DNA of 64,000 nucleotides from Parundibacterium terreum (GTDB taxonomy: Bacteria; Pseudomonadota; Gammaproteobacteria; Burkholderiales; Burkholderiaceae_D): NCBI RefSeq assembly GCF_014636315.1, contig NZ_BMED01000002.1, forward strand, positions 620,001 through 684,000. The letters run 5' to 3'. Positions 8,757 to 16,500 of this stretch are shown in pieces. The translations under genes and the position numbers were made by a program. The first letter of the stretch is position 1, and every line of letters begins with the position of its first letter. A model generated the notes under the pieces. The model made no database searches and was not told the DNA's origin. It saw nothing but the letters and a program-made list of their open reading frames with translations.

Positions 8757-9689
8757 CTATCGGCTGAGCTGGCTCCTGGATCTGGACGCTTTGCTTTTCG
8801 TAGCCGGGAAGACCTTCGCGCAGAGGAAGTCCACCAACGCCCGCACCTTCGGTGAGGGATGCTTGCTCGCCGGCCACAGCACGTGAAAAACGCCTGCGCG
8901 CTCGACATAATTGCTCAGGATCGGCCGTAGTCGTCCATCCGCCAATAGCTCGCGGATGGAGAAGTCCGGCAGGTAGGCGATTCCCAATCCTTGCAGCGCA
9001 AAGCACACGCGCGTCTCGATGTTGTTGCAGATCATCGAGGTCGGCAATTGCAGCTCGGGTTCGCCGACAGTTCGGCGCAGTGCCCATGTTTCCAACTTGC
9101 CGCTGTTGGGAAAACGGTAATGCAGGCACGTGTGTTGCAGCAAGTCGGCAGGCACTTTCGGCGTTCCTCGTCTCGCAAGGTAGTCGGGCGAAGCGACCAG
9201 CATAGAGCTGAAGGAACCGAGCCTGCGGGCAGAGAGGCGTGAGTCGGTTTGGTCGCCGGTTCTAACTACCGCGTCGAAGCCTTCCTCAATGACATCGACC
9301 AGTCGGTCGGTGAAGTCCAGGTCCAGCTCGATGTCCGGGTACTGTCGCATAAACTCGCCGAGCACTGGCAAAACTAGCGAACTTACCAGTGGCATGCTGA
9401 CTCGCAGGCGTCCGCGCGGCGCAGTAGTCGCCTGCGAAAGCTCCATTTCGGCCGCCTCGATCTCAGCGAGAATACGGCGGCTTCGTTCCAGAAACAGCAT
9501 ACCTTCAGCCGTTGGCGTAACGCTGCGCGTGCTGCGGTGGAACAAGCGCACACCGAGCTTTTCTTCCAACCGCGACACGCTCTTGCCAACGGCGGATGCT
9601 GACACTCCAAGCAACCGGCCGACGGCCACGAAGCTGCGCGTTTCTGCGACCTTAACGAACACCACGAAGCCGTTCAGACTATCCACCAC
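8757..9689 (-). CDS. LysR family transcriptional regulator
   Basis: A 310-residue LysR protein: HTH at about 5-62 (FVVFVKVAETRSFVAVGRLL, SASAVGKSVSRLEE, LFHRSTRSVTPT) and effector domain (GRLRVSMPLVSS, MLVASPDYLARRG, GLGIAYLPDFSIRE). The C-terminus is basic and serine-rich (TKSKASRSRSQLSR). It is divergent from the serine-hydrolase/MFS operon, with 113 bp between starts, and is therefore the likely local regulator of that efflux/hydrolase pair. The ligand is unknown. Confidence 0.9.
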   Translation of the reverse strand: MVDSLNGFVVFVKVAETRSFVAVGRLLGVSASAVGKSVSRLEEKLGVRLFHRSTRSVTPTAEGMLFLERSRRILAEIEAAEMELSQATTAPRGRLRVSMPLVSSLVLPVLGEFMRQYPDIELDLDFTDRLVDVIEEGFDAVVRTGDQTDSRLSARRLGSFSSMLVASPDYLARRGTPKVPADLLQHTCLHYRFPNSGKLETWALRRTVGEPELQLPTSMICNNIETRVCFALQGLGIAYLPDFSIRELLADGRLRPILSNYVERAGVFHVLWPASKHPSPKVRALVDFLCAKVFPATKSKASRSRSQLSR

Positions 9690-9802
9690 GCATCTCCATT
9701 GCGGACAAATAGTTCCGCTAAAAAACGAACTTTACCCCACTTTTTCTTTAATCACAAACTTTCTATCCTAGCGAGATTGATTATTGATGAAAGGAGTTCC
9801 CC

Positions 9803-10996
9803 ATGACTATTTCCGCATTGTCGCTGCACGCAGGCATCCCGCACGTGTCCCTATCCTCCTGTATTCAGGCCGCCGTTCAGCATGCACTTGACCAGCGGCG
9901 TCTGGTTGGTGCCGTGGTACTGGTGGCACGCAACGGCCAACTAATCCACCGCCAAGCTGCCGGTTGGGCGGACCGTGAGAACCGTCGGCCGATGACCGTG
10001 GATGCGATCTTTCGTCTGGCGTCGGCGAGCAAGCCCATCGTTTCAACAGCGGCGCTGGTGCTGGTGGCACAAGGGCGGCTTGGTCTTGATGAGAGCATTG
10101 AGCGCTGGCTACCCGAGTTCCTGCCGCGATTGACCGATGGCCGGCCTGCGCGTATCACTGTTCGACAATTACTCAGCCACACAGCGGGGCTGGGTTACCG
10201 CTTCTTCGAGGCCGACGCCAATGGCCCCTATGCACTGGCCGGCGTGTCAGACGGCATGGATGCTTCCGGCATCAGCCTGGACGAGAACCTGCGGCGCATT
10301 GCCACCGTGCCGCTGCTTTATGAACCGGGTATGGCCTGGGGCTATTCGCTGGCGATCGACGTAGTGGGCGCGCTGATCGGGCGCATTCAGGGCACGTCGC
10401 TGAACGAGGCGGTGCAGCAACTGGTGACCGGCCCTCTGGGCATGGCCGACTCCGGCTTCATCGCTCATGATCCGCAGCGCGTTGCCACCGCCTACGTGAA
10501 TGACACGCCTCAGCCACACCCACTGGCGGAAGGCGAAACCGTCTCGCCCTTTGAGGGGGCGGTCGGCATCCCCTATAGTCCTGAGCGCATTTTCGATCCG
10601 CAGGCATTTCCTTCGGGGGGCGCGGGCATGGCTGGAACAGCCGCAGACTTCCTGCGCCTACTGGAAGCTTTGCGCCAGGGGGGCGATGCGCTCTTGCCCA
10701 ACGAACTGATTGCGGAAATGGCGCGAGATCAGACGGGTGGTCAGGAACTACCTAATGCGCCGGGCTTCGGCTTCGGACTAGGATTTTCGGTCTTGCGTGA
10801 CCGGGCGTTGGCCGCTTCGCCCGAGTCGGAAGGTACCTGGCGCTGGGGGGGCGCCTACGGCCATTCCTGGTTCGTAGATCGTGCGCAGGGACTCAGCGTA
10901 GTTGCCTTCACCAACACGCTGTACGAAGGCATGGCGGGTCGTTTCGTCACCGATCTGCGCGATGCGGTCTACGGTGCCCTGGAGGTTGTGCGATGA
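9803..10996 (+). CDS. Beta-lactamase-fold serine hydrolase (class C/esterase EstB-like)
   Basis: A 397-residue class C beta-lactamase-fold enzyme. The nucleophile motif is S74-A-S-K77 (FRLASASKPIV), the second motif is the Tyr in WGYSLAIDVVG, and the KTG position is HSW in YGHSWFVD, a pattern more typical of esterases such as EstB than of true beta-lactamases. No signal peptide is visible, which also argues for a cytoplasmic esterase or amidase. The start at 9803 has an AAAGGAG Shine-Dalgarno. Its stop overlaps the start of the downstream MFS gene (ATGA at 10993-10996), indicating translational coupling. A function in drug or ester detoxification together with the pump is an inference. Confidence 0.88.
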   Translation: MTISALSLHAGIPHVSLSSCIQAAVQHALDQRRLVGAVVLVARNGQLIHRQAAGWADRENRRPMTVDAIFRLASASKPIVSTAALVLVAQGRLGLDESIERWLPEFLPRLTDGRPARITVRQLLSHTAGLGYRFFEADANGPYALAGVSDGMDASGISLDENLRRIATVPLLYEPGMAWGYSLAIDVVGALIGRIQGTSLNEAVQQLVTGPLGMADSGFIAHDPQRVATAYVNDTPQPHPLAEGETVSPFEGAVGIPYSPERIFDPQAFPSGGAGMAGTAADFLRLLEALRQGGDALLPNELIAEMARDQTGGQELPNAPGFGFGLGFSVLRDRALAASPESEGTWRWGGAYGHSWFVDRAQGLSVVAFTNTLYEGMAGRFVTDLRDAVYGALEVVR

Positions 10997-12165
10997 CTTC
11001 GACACCTCAAGACCAAATGCCTATCGCATCGCTTCTGGCACTTGCAATGGCAGCTTTCATTACAATCCTGACCGAGGCGCTACCGGCGGGCCTGCTGCCC
11101 CAGATGGCGCAAGGCCTGGCCGTCTCCGAGGCATGGATCGGTCAGACCGTCACCATCTATGCCATCGGCTCATTGGTGGCAGCCATTCCGTTGACGGCTG
11201 TCACCCAAGGGGTTCGTCGCCGACCATTGCTGCTGGCCGCTATTGCCGGCTTTGCCATCGCCAACACGATTACGACGCTTTCCACCAGCTACGGAGTGAC
11301 CATGGTAGCGCGTTTCCTAGCGGGTGTTTCGGCGGGGTTGCTATGGGCACTGCTGGCCGGCTATGCTGCACGCATGGTACCCGAAACCCAGAAGGGCCGA
11401 GCCATCGCGATCGCGATGGTGGGAACGCCGCTGGCGCTTTCCCTGGGTGTGCCGGCTGGCACCTTCCTCGGTACCTTGGTCGGTTGGCGTATGTGCTTCG
11501 GCATCATGAGCCTGCTCGCGCTATTGCTGGTGGTCTGGGTGCGCCTGAAAGTGCCGGACTTCGCCGGGCAAGCTGCGGGCAAACGCCTGTCGTTGCGTCA
11601 CGTGTTCACTCTGCCAGGTATTCGCCCTGTGCTGTTCGTGGTGCTGGCCTTCGTACTCGCGCACAATATCCTCTACACCTACATCGCCCCATTTCTGGTG
11701 ATGGCTGACATGGTAGAACGCACGGATCTGGTGCTATTGGTATTTGGCATAACGTCGCTGCTGGGTATCTGGATCATCGGTGTGCTGATCGACAAGTATC
11801 TGCGTGCACTGACACTAGCGAGCACGGTCTTGTTCGGACTTTCGGCGCTGGTGCTGGGCGTGGCAGGCACCGAGCCGTTCGTCGTCTACTCGGCCGTGGG
11901 TGCTTGGGGACTGGCTTTCGGTGGCGCTGCGACCCTGTTCCAGACCGCATTGGCCAGAACAGCCGGCGATGCTGCCGATGTCGCACAGTCCATGCTGGTC
12001 ACCGTCTGGAATACGGCAATTGCCGGCGGCGCCATCGTGGGGGGCGTGCTACTGGATCGTCTCGGTGTGGGGGCGTTCTCTCCTGTGCTGCTGGTGCTGT
12101 TGCTCGCGACGCTTCTGGTGGCGTGGTCTGCCAAACACCGTGGCTTTCCCACGCCGATGGGATAA
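10993..12165 (+). CDS. MFS transporter, DHA1-type drug/metabolite exporter
   Basis: A 390-residue, 12-TM major facilitator protein similar in style to AraJ/YdhP/PbuE-type exporters: ALPAGLLPQMAQGLAVSEAWIGQTVT in the first loop, GVRRRPLL after TM2, and the TM4-5 stretch VGTPLALSLGVPAGTFLG. It shares a 4-bp overlap with the hydrolase gene, so both are probably made from one message under the divergent LysR gene. The substrate is unknown. The DNA just past its stop carries a truncated LysR N-terminus on the other strand, showing a rearrangement junction. Confidence 0.9.
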   Translation: MTSTPQDQMPIASLLALAMAAFITILTEALPAGLLPQMAQGLAVSEAWIGQTVTIYAIGSLVAAIPLTAVTQGVRRRPLLLAAIAGFAIANTITTLSTSYGVTMVARFLAGVSAGLLWALLAGYAARMVPETQKGRAIAIAMVGTPLALSLGVPAGTFLGTLVGWRMCFGIMSLLALLLVVWVRLKVPDFAGQAAGKRLSLRHVFTLPGIRPVLFVVLAFVLAHNILYTYIAPFLVMADMVERTDLVLLVFGITSLLGIWIIGVLIDKYLRALTLASTVLFGLSALVLGVAGTEPFVVYSAVGAWGLAFGGAATLFQTALARTAGDAADVAQSMLVTVWNTAIAGGAIVGGVLLDRLGVGAFSPVLLVLLLATLLVAWSAKHRGFPTPMG

Positions 12166-12177
12166 ATTCGGGTGAAA

Positions 12178-12240
12178 CTGCGTCAGCCACTGTAACAAAG
12201 ACGCGCACCATGTGAAGTGAAGGCTCGCTCGTCGCTATCG
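12178..12240 (-). pseudogene. Stub of a LysR regulator N-terminus
   Basis: Read on the minus strand this encodes SEPSLHMVRVFVTVAD, nearly the same as EPSLHLVRTFVTVV at the start of the LysR protein at 5152-6060. The similarity is also clear at DNA level (CCTTCACTTCACNTGGTGCG). It lacks an ATG at the equivalent position and runs directly into the 3' end of the MFS gene after about 16 codons. It is a remnant of a duplicated or recombined LysR gene. Confidence 0.7.
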
Positions 12241-12849
12241 CCGAGGTACTAATCAACGAAACTCTGCCGTTGAGCATCCCTGCATTGATCCGGCTGATGC
12301 GGCGCGACCTTTAGGCACATGGGCTTGGTCCGTAACCCGTCGTGCGGCGGATTGACGCGTATCTGACGATGCCGCAGCTGGAATTTTTTGGTCCGTGAAG
12401 CAAAGCATGTCGGGCGCGTAGACGCGACGTTGGGAGTACAGAACGCTTTCGACGATTGTATGGCTGAACTTTGGCAAGTAATGAGCAAGGAAGCGTGGGA
12501 ATACATTCTTAAGCACCTAGGCACATTCACCGCGATTCAATGGTCGGCTGCACCAACCACCGAACTTCGAATCTTTAATATGTTGTACGAACGCCGCCTG
12601 ACATTGTATCGTGCCGGCAACGCGCAGCGGCGCCCCGACGGACGGTTCTAAGTGACATGTAAGGACGGGAGTGAGTTCGACGCCGATATCCAGGTGGAAG
12701 TGCCTCGCTCACACGATGGTAGAGCCTGGCGCCATCGGTCCAGTTAATACACCGTAAAATGGCAAGCCGTCAGGTAGGGCGTTCATACCCAATTTAATTT
12801 CGTTTTGAATGATGGCTTTTTCCGGTTAGAGGGCCAGCGCTCTACGCCG
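12241..12849. other. Rearranged intergenic DNA with one weak open frame
   Basis: A 600-bp stretch between the LysR stub and the VOC fragment. The only open frame of note is 12388-12651 (+, 87 codons, containing ELWQVMSKEAWEYILKHLG and ending RRPDGRF); it has no convincing start signal and no recognised family, so it may be a gene fragment. The rest is interrupted in all frames. Confidence 0.4.
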
Positions 12850-13182
12850 CTATTTGGTTTCACCTTGCACGGCATCGTGGCAACACACGCAGATTTTGTT
12901 CCCATCGGAATCGCGAAAATACGCACCGTAATAATTGGGATGATAGCGCGGCCGCACGCCAGGTGGCCCCTCACAAAGGCTTCCATTTTTCAGAGCGATC
13001 GCATGAGCTCGTTCGACAGCAAGGCGCGTCGGTGCCAGCAGCGCAACCATTTTTCCGTTGCCGGGAGTAGCGTCTTCCCCGTTGAACGGCAATCCGATTA
13101 AAAAAAGAGGTCGTGCCTTACCATTCGCAATCCAACCGGCCCACGGTTTATCAACATCGGAAAATTTCAACTGCAGCTCCAA
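12850..13182 (-). pseudogene. VOC (glyoxalase-like) protein, 5'-truncated
   Basis: The 110 codons encode the C-terminal part of a vicinal-oxygen-chelate protein: KARPLFLIGLPFNGE, GPPGVRPRYHPNYYGAYFRD and DGNKICVCCH. Relatives are about 125-130 residues and begin with a metal-binding His in an FSHV-type strand followed by DLxxxxxFY; that first strand and helix are absent. The only start available is a TTG at 13182, with an in-frame TAA directly before it, so the gene has lost its 5' end or been frame-disrupted. It sits among IS debris. Confidence 0.7.
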
Positions 13183-13316
13183 TTAGCACGCACCGTCACC
13201 GTCTGGTTTTAGCCGCAAAGCGCCTGTCGCCTCCCAGAACTGTCATTGCTGATCGACGCTGGTGGAATTTTTCTCGCATCCCCTTCATTGGCTAACGTAA
13301 CTACGCTCATCTCTTC

Positions 13317-13441
13317 GTTTTCGACTTTAATAACCAAAATGACTGGCACTAGAAAGTTTCTGTATTCTCTGTTTTCGACTTTAAGTCAATTTTTCAAAAT
13401 CAGAATACCTATCTTCAGAGGAGCATTGTTTTCGACTTTAA
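13317..13441. repeat. Three direct 14-bp repeats, about 55 bp apart
   Basis: GTTTTCGACTTTAA occurs exactly at 13317-13330, 13371-13384 and 13428-13441 (spacings 54 and 57 bp). The DNA between copies is unrelated and AT-rich. Regularly spaced short direct repeats near an element end are typical of transposase-binding arrays in IS21-, Tn7- or Tn5053-like elements, and the array adjoins transposase debris at 13516. The family assignment is inference. Confidence 0.75.
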
Positions 13442-13515
13442 TTGAACTGAATACTGCGATAAGCGATGTGCTTTGCCCCAGGAGAGTTGCTTAACGGCTT
13501 TAGAAGCGGCTCATA

Positions 13516-14133
13516 TTATTCCATCGAACGGAAACGGCAATGAGGTGGTCGAAAATGGGATTCTGCTACGCGTAGCACAGCAAGATTGGCCTTGATACCA
13601 ATTGCTTCCACCATGCCCACACCCATCTTGTCGATGTCTGCATCAATTAATTGCTTGACGTCGTTACCCGAAATACGTCCACCAGTTTGTTGGGCCAGGC
13701 AGGTCTGAATCGAGACGATCTGAGTCGTACGCTGCTGCACTAGTTGCATACGTTTACGGGCCAGGTCTCGAACGGCACGTATAGGTTGGGGCATGATGTG
13801 CCCCTCAGGCAGCAAACCAAGACGCAGAACGTGTGCCAGATGCCGGGCATCGGACTCATCGCCCCGGTGCTTGAGACCATCATATTGCTTGATAGCAGTA
13901 GTGTTAGCCAAGTGGAGCGAATAGCCTACGTCGATCAGTCCGTCGACTAGCCAATACCAGTTGTAGGTCGACTCCACGACAACACCAGATAATTCAGCTC
14001 TGTACGGACTTAGTGCCGCACAAATTTCAGCCAGATTATTGGGCAAGCGTCTGGAATATAAAACCTTGTCGTTGTCATCGCAGATGACAACGAAACAATT
14101 GTTTGAGTGGAGGTCTATGCCGCAAAATAACAT
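13516..14133 (-). pseudogene. IS110 family transposase, C-terminally truncated
   Basis: The 205 codons carry the RuvC-like DEDD domain of IS110 transposases: FCGIDLHSNN (first Asp), VVESTYNWYWLVDGL (Glu) and KHRGDESDARHLA (Asp pair). The C-terminal transposase_20 domain with its catalytic Ser is absent. After about residue 190 the frame runs into unrelated sequence (SHFRPPHCRFRSME) and stops, so another element or deletion has cut it. It is only distantly related to the intact copy at 14524-15549. The 95 bp upstream of its start fold into two hairpins (TAAAGTTA 14148-14155 with 14165-14172, and a CCCC/GGGG stem). Confidence 0.82.
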
Positions 14134-14228
14134 GCCGTTCTCCTTGATAAAGTTAGGTGTACCGTAACTTTATGCCCCGGCGTTCGCCAGGGGAGACGGC
14201 TAGATGATTATCAGTTTTCGGTGCATGT

Positions 14229-14242
14229 ATGGACCCGACACC
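14229..14242. repeat. Subterminal inverted repeat, transposase-distal end
   Basis: ATGGACCCGACACC; perfect inverted match to 15601-15614. It marks the right end of the IS1111-like element, downstream of the transposase gene. Confidence 0.85.
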
Positions 14243-14523
14243 TTTTGCAAGCTCTTTTTATGAATTGAAACGGTTTGCATGCATGTATCCGGCTTGCTAT
14301 TGGGCTCATGTCAGATGCATGCCCGCAGCCTTGATGAGATCCGCACACCCATTCCTTAGCAAATCATCGGCTTAGCCCTTTGGGGTAGCCCGCACCGAAA
14401 GCAGGTTGTTGAGTGTTGGTCTTACCAGTTTCGTCATCACTCTAAGAAGCGTCGCAAACTAGAGATGGGTCTTGTCACCTTTTATAAAGCAATCAAGTCG
14501 AAATTCCTTCTTCATCTTTCCGC
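14243..14523 (-). ncRNA. Candidate bridge RNA (seekRNA) region of the IS1111-like element
   Basis: This is the 281-bp non-coding segment between the transposase stop and the subterminal repeat. IS1111-group elements encode their target-guiding RNA here. Visible structure includes the inverted pair GCATGCAT (14277-14284) / ATGCATGC (14315-14322) and a stem-loop at 14369-14390 (GGCT..CCC tttg GGG..AGCC). The exact RNA ends and guide loops cannot be assigned by eye. The call rests on element type plus position, with the hairpins as supporting evidence. Confidence 0.4.
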
Positions 14524-15549
14524 TCAGCACGCCACTATCGGCGGGCGGTAACTATCCGAATTGCTCAACAATGCCTGGATCACTCGCGCATTCTTATTCG
14601 CCAATGCGACAGCTGCGCGGTTATGACCTCGCCGGGCGATCAGTTCTTGCAACCACCGGCTGCGCGAGTCGGCTTTGCCGATCGCGTAGCGCAATACCGT
14701 GCGCGCGCCATGAATCAATAAGGTTCGCAAGTAAGTGTCGCCTCGCTTACTGATTCCCTGCAATCTTGACTTGCCTCCGGAAGAGTATTGTCGCGGCACA
14801 AGACCAAGCCATGCGGATAAGTGGCGGCCATTCTTAAACTCTTTGGCTTCGCCCACCGCGGCGACCATTGCTGTAGCGGTAATCGGGCCTACCCCGTCTA
14901 TGGCCGCTATCTTCTGACATAGTGCGGAACTCTTCATGAATGCGGAAATCCACTTGTTAGTGCGGGCGATTCGCTCCTCGAGAACTCGCATTTGCTCTAG
15001 AAGCTCAGTTAATATCGCCTGGCAGGTTCTAGTCATCTCGCCTTCGCATTTAGCGAGTATTTCAGGCAGAGCACGTTTGAAGGCTGCGGGCGTCTGCGCG
15101 ATGATTACTCCACGCTCGCCCAGCAATCCTCTGACCTGGTTGATCAAGGCTGTACGTTGATGCAAGAGCAATTCGCGCACGCGATGTACCGCTCTCATGT
15201 CCTGCTGCTCAACCGATTTCACTGGAACAAATCGCATCGTCGGCCGACTGGCGGCTTCAACGATTGCTGCTGCATCATTGGCGTCATTTTTGTTGGTCTT
15301 AACAAAAGGGCTAACATATTGTGGACTGATCAGACGCACTTCGATCCCCATTTCCTGGAAGCATCGGCCCCAGTGATGCGCCGAACTGCAGGCCTCCATG
15401 GCGATAATATGGGGGCTGAGCTTACGCACGACGCTGAGCAACTCGGTGCGCATCACCTTGGAACTATACAATAGGTGACCCCGCCGATCCGCACCGTGAA
15501 GTTGAAACACGCGCTTCGCCAAATCAATCCCGAGAATATCGATATCCAT
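14524..15549 (-). CDS. IS110 family transposase (DEDD + transposase_20 domains)
   Basis: A 341-residue full-length transposase. The N-terminal RuvC-like domain shows IDLAKRVFQLHG (Asp), IAMEACSSAHHW (Glu) and KTNKNDANDAAAI (Asp pair). A coiled middle (about 145-215) leads to the C-terminal transposase_20 domain with IDGVGPITATAMVAAVG, SAWLGLVPRQYSSGGKSR (catalytic Ser region) and ISKRGDTYLRTLLIHGAR. All expected catalytic positions are present, so the element may still be active. It begins about 50 bp inside the left subterminal repeat. It catalyses RNA-guided excision and insertion of the element. Confidence 0.92.
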   Translation of the reverse strand: MDIDILGIDLAKRVFQLHGADRRGHLLYSSKVMRTELLSVVRKLSPHIIAMEACSSAHHWGRCFQEMGIEVRLISPQYVSPFVKTNKNDANDAAAIVEAASRPTMRFVPVKSVEQQDMRAVHRVRELLLHQRTALINQVRGLLGERGVIIAQTPAAFKRALPEILAKCEGEMTRTCQAILTELLEQMRVLEERIARTNKWISAFMKSSALCQKIAAIDGVGPITATAMVAAVGEAKEFKNGRHLSAWLGLVPRQYSSGGKSRLQGISKRGDTYLRTLLIHGARTVLRYAIGKADSRSRWLQELIARRGHNRAAVALANKNARVIQALLSNSDSYRPPIVAC

Positions 15550-15600
15550 AGCAGGCCTCCGTACACAAAGTGGATGAAATGCTAGTTTGCTCCGATCGGT

Positions 15601-15614
15601 GGTGTCGGGTCCAT
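15601..15614. repeat. Subterminal inverted repeat, transposase-proximal end
   Basis: GGTGTCGGGTCCAT; perfect inverted match to 14229-14242. The equivalent position in the relic (near 4803) is decayed. Confidence 0.85.
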
Positions 15615-15703
15615 CTCAGTAAATCAACAGTAGCTTGACCTCAGAGCCAACAATCTAAGAATGATAGCTGATAAGATTTTCAGCCAATTGTAAGGAAAAT
15701 TAT

Positions 15704-15792
15704 GTTTGAAAAGGTTTTTTCAAACTTTACAGGCCATTTTGATGCCTTTTAGAACTTTAAGTCATTGATTTTTATGGTGCGGTTTTTCAAAC
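15704..15792. promoter_or_regulatory. Candidate TetR operator: inverted repeat plus extra half-site
   Basis: GTTTGAAAA (15704-15712) and its exact complement TTTTCAAAC (15717-15725) form a 9-bp inverted repeat with a 4-bp spacer. A third copy of the half-site TTTTCAAAC lies at 15784-15792, about 92 bp before the TetR start. The surroundings are strongly AT-rich, fitting a promoter. Binding by the adjacent TetR protein is inferred. Confidence 0.5.
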
Positions 15793-15884
15793 TAAATTTT
15801 TTACGACATCAGTGTAAAATATTTGCATAGCGGCGTACCGCCACTTCCAACCAGCCGGAAACCGGCCAGAAGCACATAAGAACA

Positions 15885-16499
15885 ATGTCAAATCCACCAC
15901 GCCTTACCGACCTCAAGCGCGAAGCCATCCTGGCGGCGGCCATTGCCGAGTTCCGCAGCAACGGCTTCGAGGCCACCAGCATGGACAAGATTGCAGCCAC
16001 CGCCGATGTATCCAAGCGCACCGTGTACAACCACTTCCCCAGCAAGGATGACCTGTTCGCGGCAATCCTGGTGCAGTTGTGGCAAAAAACCGCCGAGACC
16101 AATGAACTCAGCTACCGGCCAGACCAGCCGCTGCGCCCGCAGCTACTGGCACTAGTGCAGCAAAAAATGCGCATGATGAACGATGCCCACTTCATGGATC
16201 TGGCCAGGGTCGCGATAGCTGCCGCGATCCATTCACCGGAACGCGCACGCGGCATGATAGACCGCATGGACAAGCGTGAGGAAGGCATGACGACCTGGAT
16301 ACGCGCGGCGCAAGCGGACAGCAAGCTGAAAAAAACCGACCCCGAGTTCGCCGCCCACCTGCTGCAGGGGCAATTGAAGTCCTTTGCGTTCTGGCCGCAA
16401 CTGGCGATGGGGCAAACAGCCCTGGATGAAAAACAGCAGGCAGAAGTAGTGCAAATCGCCGTGGACATGTTCCTCGGCTATTTTGAGATCAAGTCTTAA
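15885..16499 (+). CDS. TetR/AcrR family transcriptional regulator
   Basis: A 204-residue TetR regulator with N-terminal HTH (about 10-56: REAILAAAIAEFRSNGFEATSMDKIAA... SKRTVYNHFPSKDDLFAAIL) and an AefR-like C-terminal ligand domain (residues about 80-200). It ends one base before the ATG of the alpha/beta hydrolase gene, so the two are almost certainly co-transcribed and the regulator probably represses its own operon through the upstream repeats. The ligand is unknown. Confidence 0.9.
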   Translation: MSNPPRLTDLKREAILAAAIAEFRSNGFEATSMDKIAATADVSKRTVYNHFPSKDDLFAAILVQLWQKTAETNELSYRPDQPLRPQLLALVQQKMRMMNDAHFMDLARVAIAAAIHSPERARGMIDRMDKREEGMTTWIRAAQADSKLKKTDPEFAAHLLQGQLKSFAFWPQLAMGQTALDEKQQAEVVQIAVDMFLGYFEIKS

Positions 16500-16500
16500 G

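Larger units (their letters stand above)
14229..15614 (-). mobile_element. Intact IS110-family element, IS1111-like group
   Basis: The element contains one full transposase gene and perfect 14-bp subterminal inverted repeats: ATGGACCCGACACC at 14229-14242 and its complement at 15601-15614. Subterminal rather than terminal repeats are the hallmark of the IS1111 group, so the true ends lie a few bases outside these coordinates. The non-coding part upstream of the transposase is short (about 50 bp to the repeat), and that downstream is about 280 bp, again as in IS1111 elements. A decayed relative lies at 4783-5068 in the opposite orientation. Confidence 0.85.

Noticed and set aside
13317..13441. 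CRISPR array
   Set aside because: Only three 14-bp repeats with about 40-bp spacers of unlike length and no cas genes; a transposon-end array fits better.
13561..13574. Perfect palindrome TGCTACGCGTAGCA as operator
   Set aside because: It lies inside the transposase codons, and a 14-bp palindrome alone in coding DNA is weak evidence.
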